The notes: generated by a model from the sequence alone, not told the origin. DNA of 8,512 nt from Chloroflexota bacterium (GCA_024223125.1 JAAEOP010000410.1:1-8512), one strand, 5' to 3'. Positions 1 through 7,970 are shown, counted from the first letter of the stretch. Made by a program: numbers and translations.

Positions 1-427
1 AGGGACGGTGTTGGTAGAACGATTTGGCGACGGCCGTGAACGGCTTTTTGAATCTGAAGATGGCGGTCTGGCCGAGGAGGTGCCCATGGTCATCCTTATT
101 GATGAAGGCAGCGCCAGCGCCTCCGAGATATTAGCTGGGGCCATCCAAGACCGTAGACGAGGCACACTCATCGGGCAAACTTCCTTCGGCAAAGGCACCG
201 TACAAACCTGGCACACTTTATCCAACAAAGGAGGCATACGAATTACCATCGCTCAATGGCTAACCCCAGAAAAAGCCTCTATCCACAAACAAGGCTTAAC
301 CCCAGACTATTTCATTCCTTTAGCAATCGAAGGCAGTTTAGACCAATCTATTGACACCCAACTGCAAGCTGCTATAGATTTCCTGACCGGCAAAGAGATA
401 ATTAGTATTCTGCCAGACGATTCCTAA
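1..427 (+). CDS. S41 carboxyl-terminal processing protease, C-terminal part (5' end outside window)
   Basis: This is the last 141 codons of a serine protease of family S41 (C-terminal processing peptidase, CtpA/Prc type), which normally cleaves proteins near their C-termini in the periplasm or outside the membrane. The frame is open to the left edge (first full codon at 2), so the N-terminal export signal, PDZ domain and first half of the catalytic domain lie outside. Visible from base 2 as residue 1: GSASASEI at 36-43 and GQTSFGKGTVQ at 58-68. The middle Ser (S39) and K64 are 25 residues apart, as are the Ser/Lys dyad residues known for E. coli Prc, so the dyad is intact. The following strand-rich segment and the TPEKASIHKQGLTPD stretch match the usual family C-terminus. 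The TAA stop (425-427) overlaps the stop of the convergent aminotransferase gene. The family call is firm; the exact ctp subtype cannot be assigned without the N-terminus. Confidence 0.93.
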   Translation, partial: GTVLVERFGDGRERLFESEDGGLAEEVPMVILIDEGSASASEILAGAIQDRRRGTLIGQTSFGKGTVQTWHTLSNKGGIRITIAQWLTPEKASIHKQGLTPDYFIPLAIEGSLDQSIDTQLQAAIDFLTGKEIISILPDDS

Positions 428-1500
428 TTCACTTCGATGGTGTACGTCCAGTTGAAACGGTCTGGTTGACGGCCGTATTGAATACCCGTCAACTCATCAT
501 ACAAATGACGCGCCACCGGGCCAACTTCATTATTATTGATTTCATAAGCTGCATCTTTGTAGCCAAACTGACCGACGGGAGCGATGACGGCCGCTGTGCC
601 ACAACCAAACACCTCTGTAATCTTACCCGTTTGAATATCTGCCAGCATCTCATGCACATCAATCATCTCTTCCTGAACGTCATAACCCAAATCACGACCC
701 AGCTCAATAACCGATTTGCGGGTGACTCCGGGTAAGATGCTGCCCGTCAGCGGTGGGGTGACAATTTTTTGACCTTCATACACAAAGCAAATATTCATCG
801 CCCCTACTTCTTCAATGTACCGTCCTTCTATGGCATCTAACCACAAAACCTGAGAATACCCTTTGGCTTTGGCCTCTTTACCCACAAACAAGCTGGCGGC
901 ATAATTACCGCCCGTCTTGGCGTCGCCCACTCCGCCGTACACGGCACGGCGGTAGTTGTCGGAAATATAAACGGGCACTGGGTTGAACCCTTGCTTAAAG
1001 TACGGTCCCACAGGCCCCACAATCACAAAATGCAGGTAGTTGCTGCTGGCATGGACGCCTAAAGCGGGGTCAATACCGATCATTGCCGGCCGAATATACA
1101 GCGTAGCCCCCGGATAATCAGAAACCCATTCTTGCTCCAGCTCAATCAATTTGATAATAGCCGCCAGATGCTCTTCTTCATCTACTGTAGCCATCGCCAT
1201 GCGCCGGGCAGAATTATTAAAGCGCTTCATGTTTTCCCAGGGGCGGAACAGGTTAATGTTGCCATCGGGACGACGGTACGCTTTGGTTCCTTCAAATATT
1301 TCCTGGGCATAATGGAGTACGGCCGTAGACGGCTCCAAACTAAACGGCTCATACGGCCCAATCTTGCTCTCATACCAACCCTTTTCCGGCGAATAACGCT
1401 GGCTAAACATACGGTTGGAAAACTTGTCGCCAAACCCAAAATCATCAGTCGGGGGCGTCTTCAATTTACTTTCATCCAAAGGGAGAATTTTGATTTCCAT
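424..1500 (-). CDS. ilvE: Branched-chain amino acid aminotransferase (class IV PLP enzyme)
   Basis: The enzyme performs the reversible last step of Leu, Ile and Val synthesis, moving an amino group from glutamate to the branched 2-oxoacids, in the cytoplasm with pyridoxal phosphate. The 358 residues fit the longer BCAT subgroup (mitochondrial/Bacillus type, about 350-365 residues) rather than the roughly 310-residue E. coli type. Visible landmarks: FEGTKAYR at 69-76, YIRPAMIG at 135-142, the PLP-binding Lys K195 in GDAKTGG, EVGAMN at 231-236, and GSILPGVTR at 253-261. All key residues are present and the reading frame is intact. The ATG at 1500 is preceded by GGAG (1509-1512) with an 8-base spacer, which supports this start. 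It is downstream of the fusion gene on the same strand, 110 bp apart, so co-transcription is possible but not shown. The TAG stop shares bases with the protease stop. No other ilv or leu genes are in the window. Confidence 0.96.
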   Translation of the reverse strand: MEIKILPLDESKLKTPPTDDFGFGDKFSNRMFSQRYSPEKGWYESKIGPYEPFSLEPSTAVLHYAQEIFEGTKAYRRPDGNINLFRPWENMKRFNNSARRMAMATVDEEEHLAAIIKLIELEQEWVSDYPGATLYIRPAMIGIDPALGVHASSNYLHFVIVGPVGPYFKQGFNPVPVYISDNYRRAVYGGVGDAKTGGNYAASLFVGKEAKAKGYSQVLWLDAIEGRYIEEVGAMNICFVYEGQKIVTPPLTGSILPGVTRKSVIELGRDLGYDVQEEMIDVHEMLADIQTGKITEVFGCGTAAVIAPVGQFGYKDAAYEINNNEVGPVARHLYDELTGIQYGRQPDRFNWTYTIEVN

Positions 1501-1545
1501 TTTTTCTACTCCAAAAAGTTATAATTATGTAAGTCTGCAAGTAGC
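1501..1545 (-). promoter_or_regulatory. Weak promoter candidate and RBS before ilvE
   Basis: Reading the minus strand, TTGCTA (1540-1545) is followed after 18 bases by TATAAC (1516-1521), then GGAG (1509-1512) 8 bases before the ATG. The hexamers only loosely match sigma70 consensus. A start about 7 bases after this -10 would leave almost no leader before the GGAG, so the promoter assignment is doubtful; the RBS is more secure. Confidence 0.25.
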
Positions 1546-1608
1546 AAACCTGCAAATGATCTTTGGCCGAATATACTTGCAAACCTGCAAACCTGCATAC
1601 TTGCAAAC
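1535..1608. repeat. Cluster of short GCAAACCT / TTGCAA repeats between genes
   Basis: On the plus strand GCAAACCTGC occurs at 1544-1553, 1579-1588 and 1587-1596 (the last two as an overlapping 8-bp tandem), and ATACTTGCAAAC occurs at 1573-1584 and 1597-1608. CTGCAAGTAGCAAA (1535-1548) is a variant. Small inverted pairs such as TTGCA-AACC-TGCAA can form 5-bp stems. The cluster fills most of the 110-bp gap between the fusion gene and ilvE. It is too short and irregular for a CRISPR or an insertion sequence. It may be a fragment of a dispersed intergenic repeat family; that is inference. Confidence 0.6.
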
Positions 1609-1610
1609 TC

Positions 1611-3908
1611 CTAAAGCATATGTTCAATGACGCCCGTAGAACGGCCGTCAGCATCTCGTCGTAATGATTGATGATCCCAGCCAGAGCCGGAAACAATGAA
1701 ATAGTAAGCGGCTGCCACACCCGGAATTTGGGAACATAGTTCATAGAACCGTTTGGCTTGTTTCCCTTTTTTCTCGGCCGGAATATCCTTAGCCGGATCC
1801 GGGTTGCTAAACTCTGTAATAAAGATCAGCTTATTGGGGAACATCTGCCGGTATTTTTTCACCAGGGCAATGCCGTCGCTTTCCACCAATTCCATGGTGG
1901 TGTAATACGCATGGAGGCAGAGAAAATCGGCCGTATTGATGGCTGCCTGCGCCTGCTGCGTAAAAGTAGTGTCATTCATACGGAACCCGTGATCATGACC
2001 AAAGCTGTACTCCGCATCCGCCCCCGGCGACAGACCCGGAAAACCGACCTTGATGCCGGGGAAGCGCTGCCGCAGCAGTTTGCGCCCTTGCATGAAGTAT
2101 TGCCCAAACTCGGCCCCATTACTCCATGACCCCTGCACACCCTTATAACGCAGCCCTTCATGGGTCAGGTTGGGTTCGTTGTGGAATTCAAAATACTTAA
2201 CGCCAGCATTTACCAGCCGTTCAATGTCGTTGGCAACGGTATTGACAAAATCTTGTACAGGCACATCACGGCCGTTCCACGATTCAAATAAGCGGCACAT
2301 ATAAAATTGGGCCTGATATTTCTGCATTTCCTCAACCGACACACCGCTCATCACCTTAACCGATTCAAAACGGCCGCGAGCAATATCCCAGTCTGGCTGC
2401 AACGGATGCCGGTTAGCGCGATCATGAACGCCCTTGAGCATATGCCCAAATTCCCAGGCCGGGCCGGTATACTTAAGTTCACCATCCGTTTTCCCGATGG
2501 CGCTGACCCCTTTGCTTTCTTCTACCGGCTCTGCGGCCGGCGCTTTAGCGCCCCGCTTAATCCGCACTTTGGTCGAGCGGTAAATCAGGGCTGATTTAAT
2601 GGCTTCTTTTAATGCGTCTTGGGAAGGTTGGTTGCTACCTGGGTAGCCATAACGAGCCAGGAGAGATACTGGACGGCCGTCGGTCGGGTCCAATATCAAA
2701 TAATCATTCCCTTGCTTTGCCAACACAAATACCCAATGCTGCTCACTGCCAAAGGTATAAGGGTCGGTTGTGTCTGTATCTACCTGCAAAATTACCGCCT
2801 GTCCAGAAGCGATTTCCTGATCAATCCGGTTCAGAAAATTGGGATCATATTGGGCGAATGTGGCTCCCGTTTGCTGTTTGGGCATCCAATTATCATAATA
2901 CTTCACATGATCAATCAGGTAAGCTGGGGCTAAAAAGTACACATTGGAGGCATCGAAGCCTTGCCCTGGGGGACGGTTTAACAAAGTGTTATTCAATGTA
3001 AGCGGAGTGTAATTTTCGCCAAACCCAGTTAGCATCATAGTCATGCAGCTAAGTAGGCAGCCAAACTGGCCTAATGTTTGTTGGCCCGTTCCCAACTGGT
3101 GGTTTTTCCATTGGGGGTCGTTTTGGCAGTACGGCCGTATACCAAATCCATCCATATTCGCTGTAGATTGAATCTTCACCCAGAACGAATCACCAAATGC
3201 CTGATTTCTGTCGTCATGGATGCGCCACGAACTAGTATACGCTTCGCCTCGCGCCGGTGGAGACACCATCGGCACCGAGAGTACGACCTCCGCATCCGGC
3301 TGTGCTTCTGGGATGGTGTGGCTCATCTGTCCCGCCATGCGCGACTCACCCCCAACCCACACCAGCCGGTAAGCGGATGTCCAGGGCAAATCCCCATTAT
3401 TCCTGACCACCCACTGCTTTAGGAATGTTTTCCCTTCTTCAATCGGCGTCCCATCTTGGATGGAATGGTCGTCAATATATTTGCTGTTGTTGGCGCCGGC
3501 CGGGCCGCTGTCTACAACTGGCTTATCTTCTTCCTTCGGCAACGGCGCCGTCGTTACCAGTCGCAGCCAGATGATGTCCCCAAACAAGTTACCCTGTGCG
3601 TCTTTAAGCTGCCAATCCGTAAAAAAGCGCTGGTTAGGGGTTGTTGGGGCTGTCATTTCCAACGTTATTTCTACGTTTTCACCCGGGTTTACCGTTGGTT
3701 TGGAGGCCACATCGGCAAAGGGGTAACTGGCCTGGCCGGTTAAAAGTTGGCTGCCAGTGTCGGCGTGAATGTGAACCACGCTGCAACCTGACTCCCAGGC
3801 GGCCGTCCCAGAATTACGCACTGTCCAGGCAGCCTTAAACTTTGATCCGGCCGGAAGCAGATCAAGATTTGCATCACTTGAAAAACTGACAAAAGTTGCG
3901 TTATTCAT
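1611..3908 (-). CDS. Fusion: two NBR1-like Ig domains + C39-like peptidase + GH-A glycosidase-like barrel
   Basis: Complete 765-residue protein. Residues about 4-118 and 141-248 are two copies of the NBR1/'Next to BRCA1' Ig-like domain, each showing the W-x-V-R-N-x-G-x-x-x-W pattern (AWTVRNSGTAAW 27-38; QWVVRNNGDLPW 165-176) and a closing FGD-x-x-W-x-x pattern (109-114; 238-243). Residues about 256-445 look like a C39-type papain-fold domain: YCQNDPQW 260-267, nucleophile candidate C284 in GQFGCLLSC, H391 in QHWVFVL and D407 in YLILDP, so a Cys-His-Asp triad is possible. A lysine/alanine/proline-rich linker (about 446-478) leads to a barrel with clan GH-A hallmarks: E578 in HNEPN as acid/base and E699 in ITEF as nucleophile. 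Substrate cannot be told. No N-terminal signal peptide or membrane segment is visible, although this domain content suggests work outside the cell. The start is fixed by AGGAGG (3913-3918), 4 bases before the ATG. Domain calls are from sequence patterns only. Confidence 0.88.
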   Translation of the reverse strand: MNNATFVSFSSDANLDLLPAGSKFKAAWTVRNSGTAAWESGCSVVHIHADTGSQLLTGQASYPFADVASKPTVNPGENVEITLEMTAPTTPNQRFFTDWQLKDAQGNLFGDIIWLRLVTTAPLPKEEDKPVVDSGPAGANNSKYIDDHSIQDGTPIEEGKTFLKQWVVRNNGDLPWTSAYRLVWVGGESRMAGQMSHTIPEAQPDAEVVLSVPMVSPPARGEAYTSSWRIHDDRNQAFGDSFWVKIQSTANMDGFGIRPYCQNDPQWKNHQLGTGQQTLGQFGCLLSCMTMMLTGFGENYTPLTLNNTLLNRPPGQGFDASNVYFLAPAYLIDHVKYYDNWMPKQQTGATFAQYDPNFLNRIDQEIASGQAVILQVDTDTTDPYTFGSEQHWVFVLAKQGNDYLILDPTDGRPVSLLARYGYPGSNQPSQDALKEAIKSALIYRSTKVRIKRGAKAPAAEPVEESKGVSAIGKTDGELKYTGPAWEFGHMLKGVHDRANRHPLQPDWDIARGRFESVKVMSGVSVEEMQKYQAQFYMCRLFESWNGRDVPVQDFVNTVANDIERLVNAGVKYFEFHNEPNLTHEGLRYKGVQGSWSNGAEFGQYFMQGRKLLRQRFPGIKVGFPGLSPGADAEYSFGHDHGFRMNDTTFTQQAQAAINTADFLCLHAYYTTMELVESDGIALVKKYRQMFPNKLIFITEFSNPDPAKDIPAEKKGKQAKRFYELCSQIPGVAAAYYFIVSGSGWDHQSLRRDADGRSTGVIEHML

Positions 3909-3912
3909 ATTT

Positions 3913-3918
3913 CCTCCT
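3913..3918 (-). promoter_or_regulatory. Ribosome binding site of the Ig/C39/GH fusion gene
   Basis: The minus strand reads AGGAGG followed by AAAT and then ATG. This perfect Shine-Dalgarno core decides the start at 3908, and so supports the absence of an N-terminal signal peptide rather than a mis-called start. Confidence 0.8.
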
Positions 3919-3975
3919 GCTTATGTGATCGTGCTAACGAAACAATAGATAATTCACGCTCCACCTCATGCGCCC

Positions 3976-4003
3976 ATTGTACACCGAAATTAAAACGACT
4001 CAA
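3976..4003 (-). promoter_or_regulatory. Sigma70-type promoter candidate for the fusion gene
   Basis: On the minus strand TTGAGT (3998-4003, 4 of 6 to TTGACA) is followed after 16 bases by TACAAT (3976-3981, 5 of 6 to TATAAT). Transcription would begin near 3969, giving a leader of about 60 bases ending in the strong AGGAGG. Location between the kinase stop and the fusion start is right for a promoter. The spacer is one base short of the optimum. Confidence 0.45.
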
Positions 4004-4022
4004 CAGTGATATCTGTACACTG
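4004..4022. promoter_or_regulatory. Short dyad (CAGTG-N9-CACTG) abutting the -35 element
   Basis: CAGTG at 4004-4008 and CACTG at 4018-4022 form a perfect 5-bp inverted repeat with a 9-base centre. It lies directly upstream of the -35 candidate of the fusion gene and just after the kinase stop codon. TGTACAC also occurs twice (3978-3984, 4014-4020), once over the -10 and once in the dyad. It could be an operator or activator site, or chance; as a terminator for the kinase it is too weak (5-bp stem, no clean T run). Confidence 0.22.
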
Positions 4023-4033
4023 AAAACTGATTA

Positions 4034-7000
4034 CTACAACTGCACGGCCGGAAAATAAAGACAACACCGCGTACCCTGGCCAGGGTTGCTACTGATCTCA
4101 ATACGGCCGTTATGCAAATCCATCACCTTTTGCACCAATGTCAGCCCCAACCCCATACCCGGAATATTCAACTGCCCTACCTGCTGGCCACGGTAAAAAG
4201 GATCAAATAGACGCGGTAGTTCTTCCGACGGAATACCTATCCCCGTATCAGAGACACACAGACATACCTTCTCCCCCTCTTGTTCCGCAAATAGGTCAAC
4301 CTGAATTTCACCGTCTTCACTGTAATTCACAGCATTAGCCAGCAAATGTTTGATAGCTTCGTCTAATTTGGCTGCATCGCCCCAAATTTTAGGTATATTG
4401 GGCGTTGTAGAAAATGTTAGGTTTAGATTTGCGGCCTCTGCGCGAGGGATAAAATCGTCTACGGCCGTTCTCACAATTTCATCCAAAGCAACCGGCGAGA
4501 AATCTGACCACTCAGCCACGTCTTCCAGGCGGGGCAAGCGCAAGGTGTTTTCCACAATTTCCGTTAAGCGAACTGTCTGCTGTTCTATTACATTCATATA
4601 ATGCGGCCGCTTCTCCGGTTTACCCCTGCGAATCAAATCCATATACAGTCTAAGATTTGTCACCGGTGTCCGCAGTTCATGGGTCACGTCAGAGATGAAT
4701 TTTGATTTTAGTTGGTCTAATTCTTGCAGTTGCAAATAAGCTTGTTGTAATTCTTGGGTTCGTTGGGAAACCCGCATTTCCAAAGATTCCATAATCTGGG
4801 CGCGATACAAAGCATTGGCCGAAATATCGGCTATTGATTTGAGATAATGGATTTCATCTTGAGAGAGGTTAGCCTGGGGCAGCCCAATATTGATGACACC
4901 AATCACGGTTTTTTCAGTACACAGGGGCAGTGCAATACTGCCCCGCACATCCCGCATCACTTCACGCTCACTTTCCTGCCAGAAAACTGTCTCATCATGC
5001 TGATAATCTGTGGAAATGTAAGGCTCACCGGTTTGCATGACAATTCCGGTCACACCTTTGTTGGCCGGTTGGCGTAAACCAATCGGGTAGGCTCCTGGGG
5101 GATAGATAGCCCGGCAAACAGCCTGCCCTTCTCCTTCTGCCAAAAAAATTGTGCCAATGGTGGCGTTTATGGCCGTGACACAATTTTGCAAAATAATGGG
5201 CAGTATATCGGCTATCGTTTGGGCTGTACGCAATTCGGCCGAAATAGTACTGAGGGCTTCTAAATCACCGGCTCGCTTGGTGGTGAGTTCAAAAAGACGC
5301 GCTTTTTGAATGGCTACGGCTAACTGATCGGCCACGATGGTTAAGGTAACGATGTCACGGTCACCAAAAGCATTCAACGAATTACTATCTACATTCAGCG
5401 CCCCAAATATCTGGTTATCTGCCTTAATAGGAATAGCCAGTTCAGACAAAACAGACATGTCTGGATATTGAAAAAAGTGTGGGTTTTGTCTGGTGTCATT
5501 CACCAAAACAGGTTTACCCATCTCAACAACCTGACCCATAACCCCTTCACCCAATTTTTGGCGATGCTCAAAATTATCTACCAGCCATTCATACAGGCCA
5601 ACCACACTCCGCAGCGCCAGGTCATTCTGATTTTGATCGACCATACAAATCATCACATTGGCGTACTTGAACTCATGATGCAACCACTGCACAACCATAT
5701 CGGTCAATGCTTGTTCGGTGACTAACCCGACCATTTCAGCAGCAATATTATTGAGTGTTGTCAGTTGATTTGCCCAGCGCTGAGCTTCGGCATACAGGTC
5801 TGCCCGCTGCAAAGTCAAGGCGGCCTGGTAAGCAAAAGTCAACAACCTTTCTACATGATACAGTTGATAATAACCTGGCTCAATTTTGTCCACTGACAGA
5901 AAAGCAATCACCTCCCCCTCTACGCATAAAGGTATACCGATGAAGGATTTGATATGGCGGCTTATGGGAGTCACTACCCAATCATCAGAAATAGTCACAT
6001 CGGGAATGTGTAAGGGGTTACCAGTTTTATACATGGTACGGTATGTGGGTGTATGTTCTATATCAAATCCGAGATCAGGCAGCCTTTCATCTGGTAAATC
6101 AACAAAATTTTCAAAGCCGTGCAGGCGCACAAGCTGAATACGGCCGTTATCCAAAACAGAAACGGCGGCCGAATCATAAGGCACCACATGGGCAATATGG
6201 TCTAACAGCAAATCTAATACCGCTTCATAATCCAGGGTAGACGTTAAGGCTAAGGCAATTTTGCGGAAGGTTTCGGCCAACTCTCGTTGTTCACGTTCAG
6301 CATGCAATAAATTGACCTTGGCCAAAGCCAGGGCAATTTGTCTGGCTGCCTGTTCGCCCAGGTTAACCTCCTCTGGCGAAAAGGATTGGGAGGTGTCATA
6401 CAAAATAATGGCGGCTCCCATTTTCTGGTCATCTGTTTGTATAGGCAGCGCCAGCATAGATTGGATAGATAAATGACGGCCGTCATGAAAATGCTGGTAA
6501 GGTGATTTCGGTATATTAGATATAACCAAAGGAACACCCGACTTCAATACAGTTTCTGTGACCGAGGGAATGCCTTCAGGTTGGTGGATCTGCCCATAGA
6601 TTTCCTGCAAGGGGCCATAAGCAGCTATGGGATAAGGTCGCTGCCGAATGTCATCCCAGCCGGTAATAAAACAACCATCGGCAGCAAACATTTCCCCCAA
6701 CCGATCAGCAAAACGCTGGGCCATAGCGGGAATACCCAGATCAGTAACGCCGCTGCGAGCAATATCGCTTAGCAATCTGGCCTGCGAAGCATACTTTTCT
6801 AATGATCTGTTGGCGACCGCAATTTCTTCTTGAATCTGTCGCGCGGCCGTTTGATCTTCAACCATACCCAAATAGCCCGCAAGCCGGGAATCCGTTTCAT
6901 TGATGATAGGCTGAAAATTGAGGTGCAGCCAGACAATCTGACTGGTTTCTGTTTGAGATAGAGTGATGCCTAAAGTTCGTTCAGAAGCAAAAGCAGTGGC

Positions 7001-7939
7001 CGTTTCCCGCAAAAATGTTCCAATTCGCTTCTTATCTGCTCTATCGGCCAGTGGTTCCAAGATTGTGGTCAGGGTTAACGGTAAAGATGCTCTTGATTCA
7101 AACTGTAATAGGCAGCGGGCAGTCTGATTGGAGTTTAACAGTTTCCATTGGGGGTTAAAAACGAGTACGCCCACAACGGCCGTGTCCAAAGCCTGCTGCA
7201 TCCCCAAAGGCACAGGGGAGAGTACGCCATGATGAGCCATTACCCAGGCAACTATCAAAGCGATTGAAAATGAGCCTACCAATCCCAACAACTCTGGCAA
7301 TACAAAGAGACAGATAAGATTCACAACAAACATGAGCGTCAACAGAATGAGTATATTGCGGGCCGCCGACCGCAAACGCAGTTCTAATCGCCGGCTGACT
7401 ATTAACAATAGAAGAAACAATGGCACGGCAAGATGTGGTAGAGTTATATTAATTCGGTAAAGAATAACGCCTATATCTGTCAGATAATGTGCTGTAGATA
7501 CGTAGCTGCCCGAAAAATCAACAGCGTTAAAATCAAAAATCAGGTTATGTTCGATAAACAGATCTAAGACGAGTAAACTAACTGAAATAGCCAATAACAA
7601 AACAGCAATCCACATTAAATGACGACGATAACGGAGAGGCTGCCCGAATAATTGCACTGTGAACAGCCAAATGAGGGCGCCGGCAATAAACAACCCCAAA
7701 AGATGCAACCAGGCCGCAGCCATCGCCACCGAAGAATCTGGCGCAGTCCCCATCGTCAACACAGCGGCCGAATTAAAAGCCAGTACCAGCATCAAAGCCG
7801 CAAATAAACGGGAACTTGTATCCTTTGGGTTCTGCAAATACCCATAGGTCATTAAAATAAGTTCCAAAGCAATAATAGGAATTGCCAGATAGATTAGATA
7901 GTTAATTAGCATGAAAAAATCCAGGTTGGTTACTTGCAT
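4034..7939 (-). CDS. Membrane sensor histidine kinase: 7TM-PAS-4xGAF-HisKA-HATPase
   Basis: A 1301-residue two-component sensor that should autophosphorylate on His and pass the phosphate to an unidentified response regulator. Order: about seven hydrophobic segments (roughly 11-33, 44-63, 73-95, 108-130, 160-181, 195-214, 217-238) resembling the 7TM N-terminal region of some histidine kinases; PAS-like domain about 247-370; four GAF-like domains about 385-545, 551-715, 720-882 and 888-1048; coiled linker about 1050-1078; HisKA with phospho-acceptor H1087 in THELRTP; ATPase with N box around N1202, G1 DTGIGIP 1231-1237, F box FDPFYRG 1245-1251 and G2 GMGLGLTL 1261-1268. All catalytic boxes are intact, so it should be active. 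There is no receiver domain and no regulator gene nearby, so it is an orphan kinase here; the ligand is unknown. The frame continues 60 codons upstream to 8119, but that part is antisense to the lgt-like gene, so the ATG at 7939 with a G-rich RBS was chosen. It ends with TAG then in-frame TAA. Confidence 0.93.
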   Translation of the reverse strand: MQVTNLDFFMLINYLIYLAIPIIALELILMTYGYLQNPKDTSSRLFAALMLVLAFNSAAVLTMGTAPDSSVAMAAAWLHLLGLFIAGALIWLFTVQLFGQPLRYRRHLMWIAVLLLAISVSLLVLDLFIEHNLIFDFNAVDFSGSYVSTAHYLTDIGVILYRINITLPHLAVPLFLLLLIVSRRLELRLRSAARNILILLTLMFVVNLICLFVLPELLGLVGSFSIALIVAWVMAHHGVLSPVPLGMQQALDTAVVGVLVFNPQWKLLNSNQTARCLLQFESRASLPLTLTTILEPLADRADKKRIGTFLRETATAFASERTLGITLSQTETSQIVWLHLNFQPIINETDSRLAGYLGMVEDQTAARQIQEEIAVANRSLEKYASQARLLSDIARSGVTDLGIPAMAQRFADRLGEMFAADGCFITGWDDIRQRPYPIAAYGPLQEIYGQIHQPEGIPSVTETVLKSGVPLVISNIPKSPYQHFHDGRHLSIQSMLALPIQTDDQKMGAAIILYDTSQSFSPEEVNLGEQAARQIALALAKVNLLHAEREQRELAETFRKIALALTSTLDYEAVLDLLLDHIAHVVPYDSAAVSVLDNGRIQLVRLHGFENFVDLPDERLPDLGFDIEHTPTYRTMYKTGNPLHIPDVTISDDWVVTPISRHIKSFIGIPLCVEGEVIAFLSVDKIEPGYYQLYHVERLLTFAYQAALTLQRADLYAEAQRWANQLTTLNNIAAEMVGLVTEQALTDMVVQWLHHEFKYANVMICMVDQNQNDLALRSVVGLYEWLVDNFEHRQKLGEGVMGQVVEMGKPVLVNDTRQNPHFFQYPDMSVLSELAIPIKADNQIFGALNVDSNSLNAFGDRDIVTLTIVADQLAVAIQKARLFELTTKRAGDLEALSTISAELRTAQTIADILPIILQNCVTAINATIGTIFLAEGEGQAVCRAIYPPGAYPIGLRQPANKGVTGIVMQTGEPYISTDYQHDETVFWQESEREVMRDVRGSIALPLCTEKTVIGVINIGLPQANLSQDEIHYLKSIADISANALYRAQIMESLEMRVSQRTQELQQAYLQLQELDQLKSKFISDVTHELRTPVTNLRLYMDLIRRGKPEKRPHYMNVIEQQTVRLTEIVENTLRLPRLEDVAEWSDFSPVALDEIVRTAVDDFIPRAEAANLNLTFSTTPNIPKIWGDAAKLDEAIKHLLANAVNYSEDGEIQVDLFAEQEGEKVCLCVSDTGIGIPSEELPRLFDPFYRGQQVGQLNIPGMGLGLTLVQKVMDLHNGRIEISSNPGQGTRCCLYFPAVQL

Positions 7940-7942
7940 ATT

Positions 7943-7948
7943 CCCCCC
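7943..7948 (-). promoter_or_regulatory. G-rich RBS supporting the kinase start at 7939
   Basis: The minus strand reads GGGGGG, then AAT, then ATG. A G run can pair with the CCUCC of 16S rRNA through G-U wobble, so this is an acceptable if non-canonical Shine-Dalgarno. The next in-frame ATG (7912) has no comparable sequence. This choice removes the overlap with the divergent lgt-like gene. Confidence 0.4.
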
Positions 7949-7970
7949 AAAGTATGCCACAATCACAATA

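Noticed and set aside
1132..1524. 130-codon plus-strand frame opposite ilvE
   Set aside because: Antisense shadow of a complete conserved enzyme; no recognisable domain.
1535..1608. CRISPR array
   Set aside because: Units are 8-12 bp without uniform spacers, and no cas genes are present.
1415..1744. Small reading frames running through the repeat cluster before ilvE
   Set aside because: Their translations merely repeat the short DNA units (Leu-Gln-Thr-Cys-like) and overlap ilvE or the fusion gene; no RBS or family resemblance.
4004..4033. Rho-independent terminator after the kinase
   Set aside because: The stem is only 5 bp with a 9-base loop and is not followed by a proper T run; an operator-like role is at least as likely.
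4034..7939. Phytochrome-type photoreceptor
   Set aside because: Despite several GAF domains, I see no PHY region or typical chromophore-binding Cys-His context.
7911..7970. Upstream in-frame ATG (7911) as the start of the Lgt homologue
   Set aside because: It would overlap the start of the divergent kinase, the added 20 residues do not resemble an Lgt N-terminus, and the family pattern begins right at 7971.
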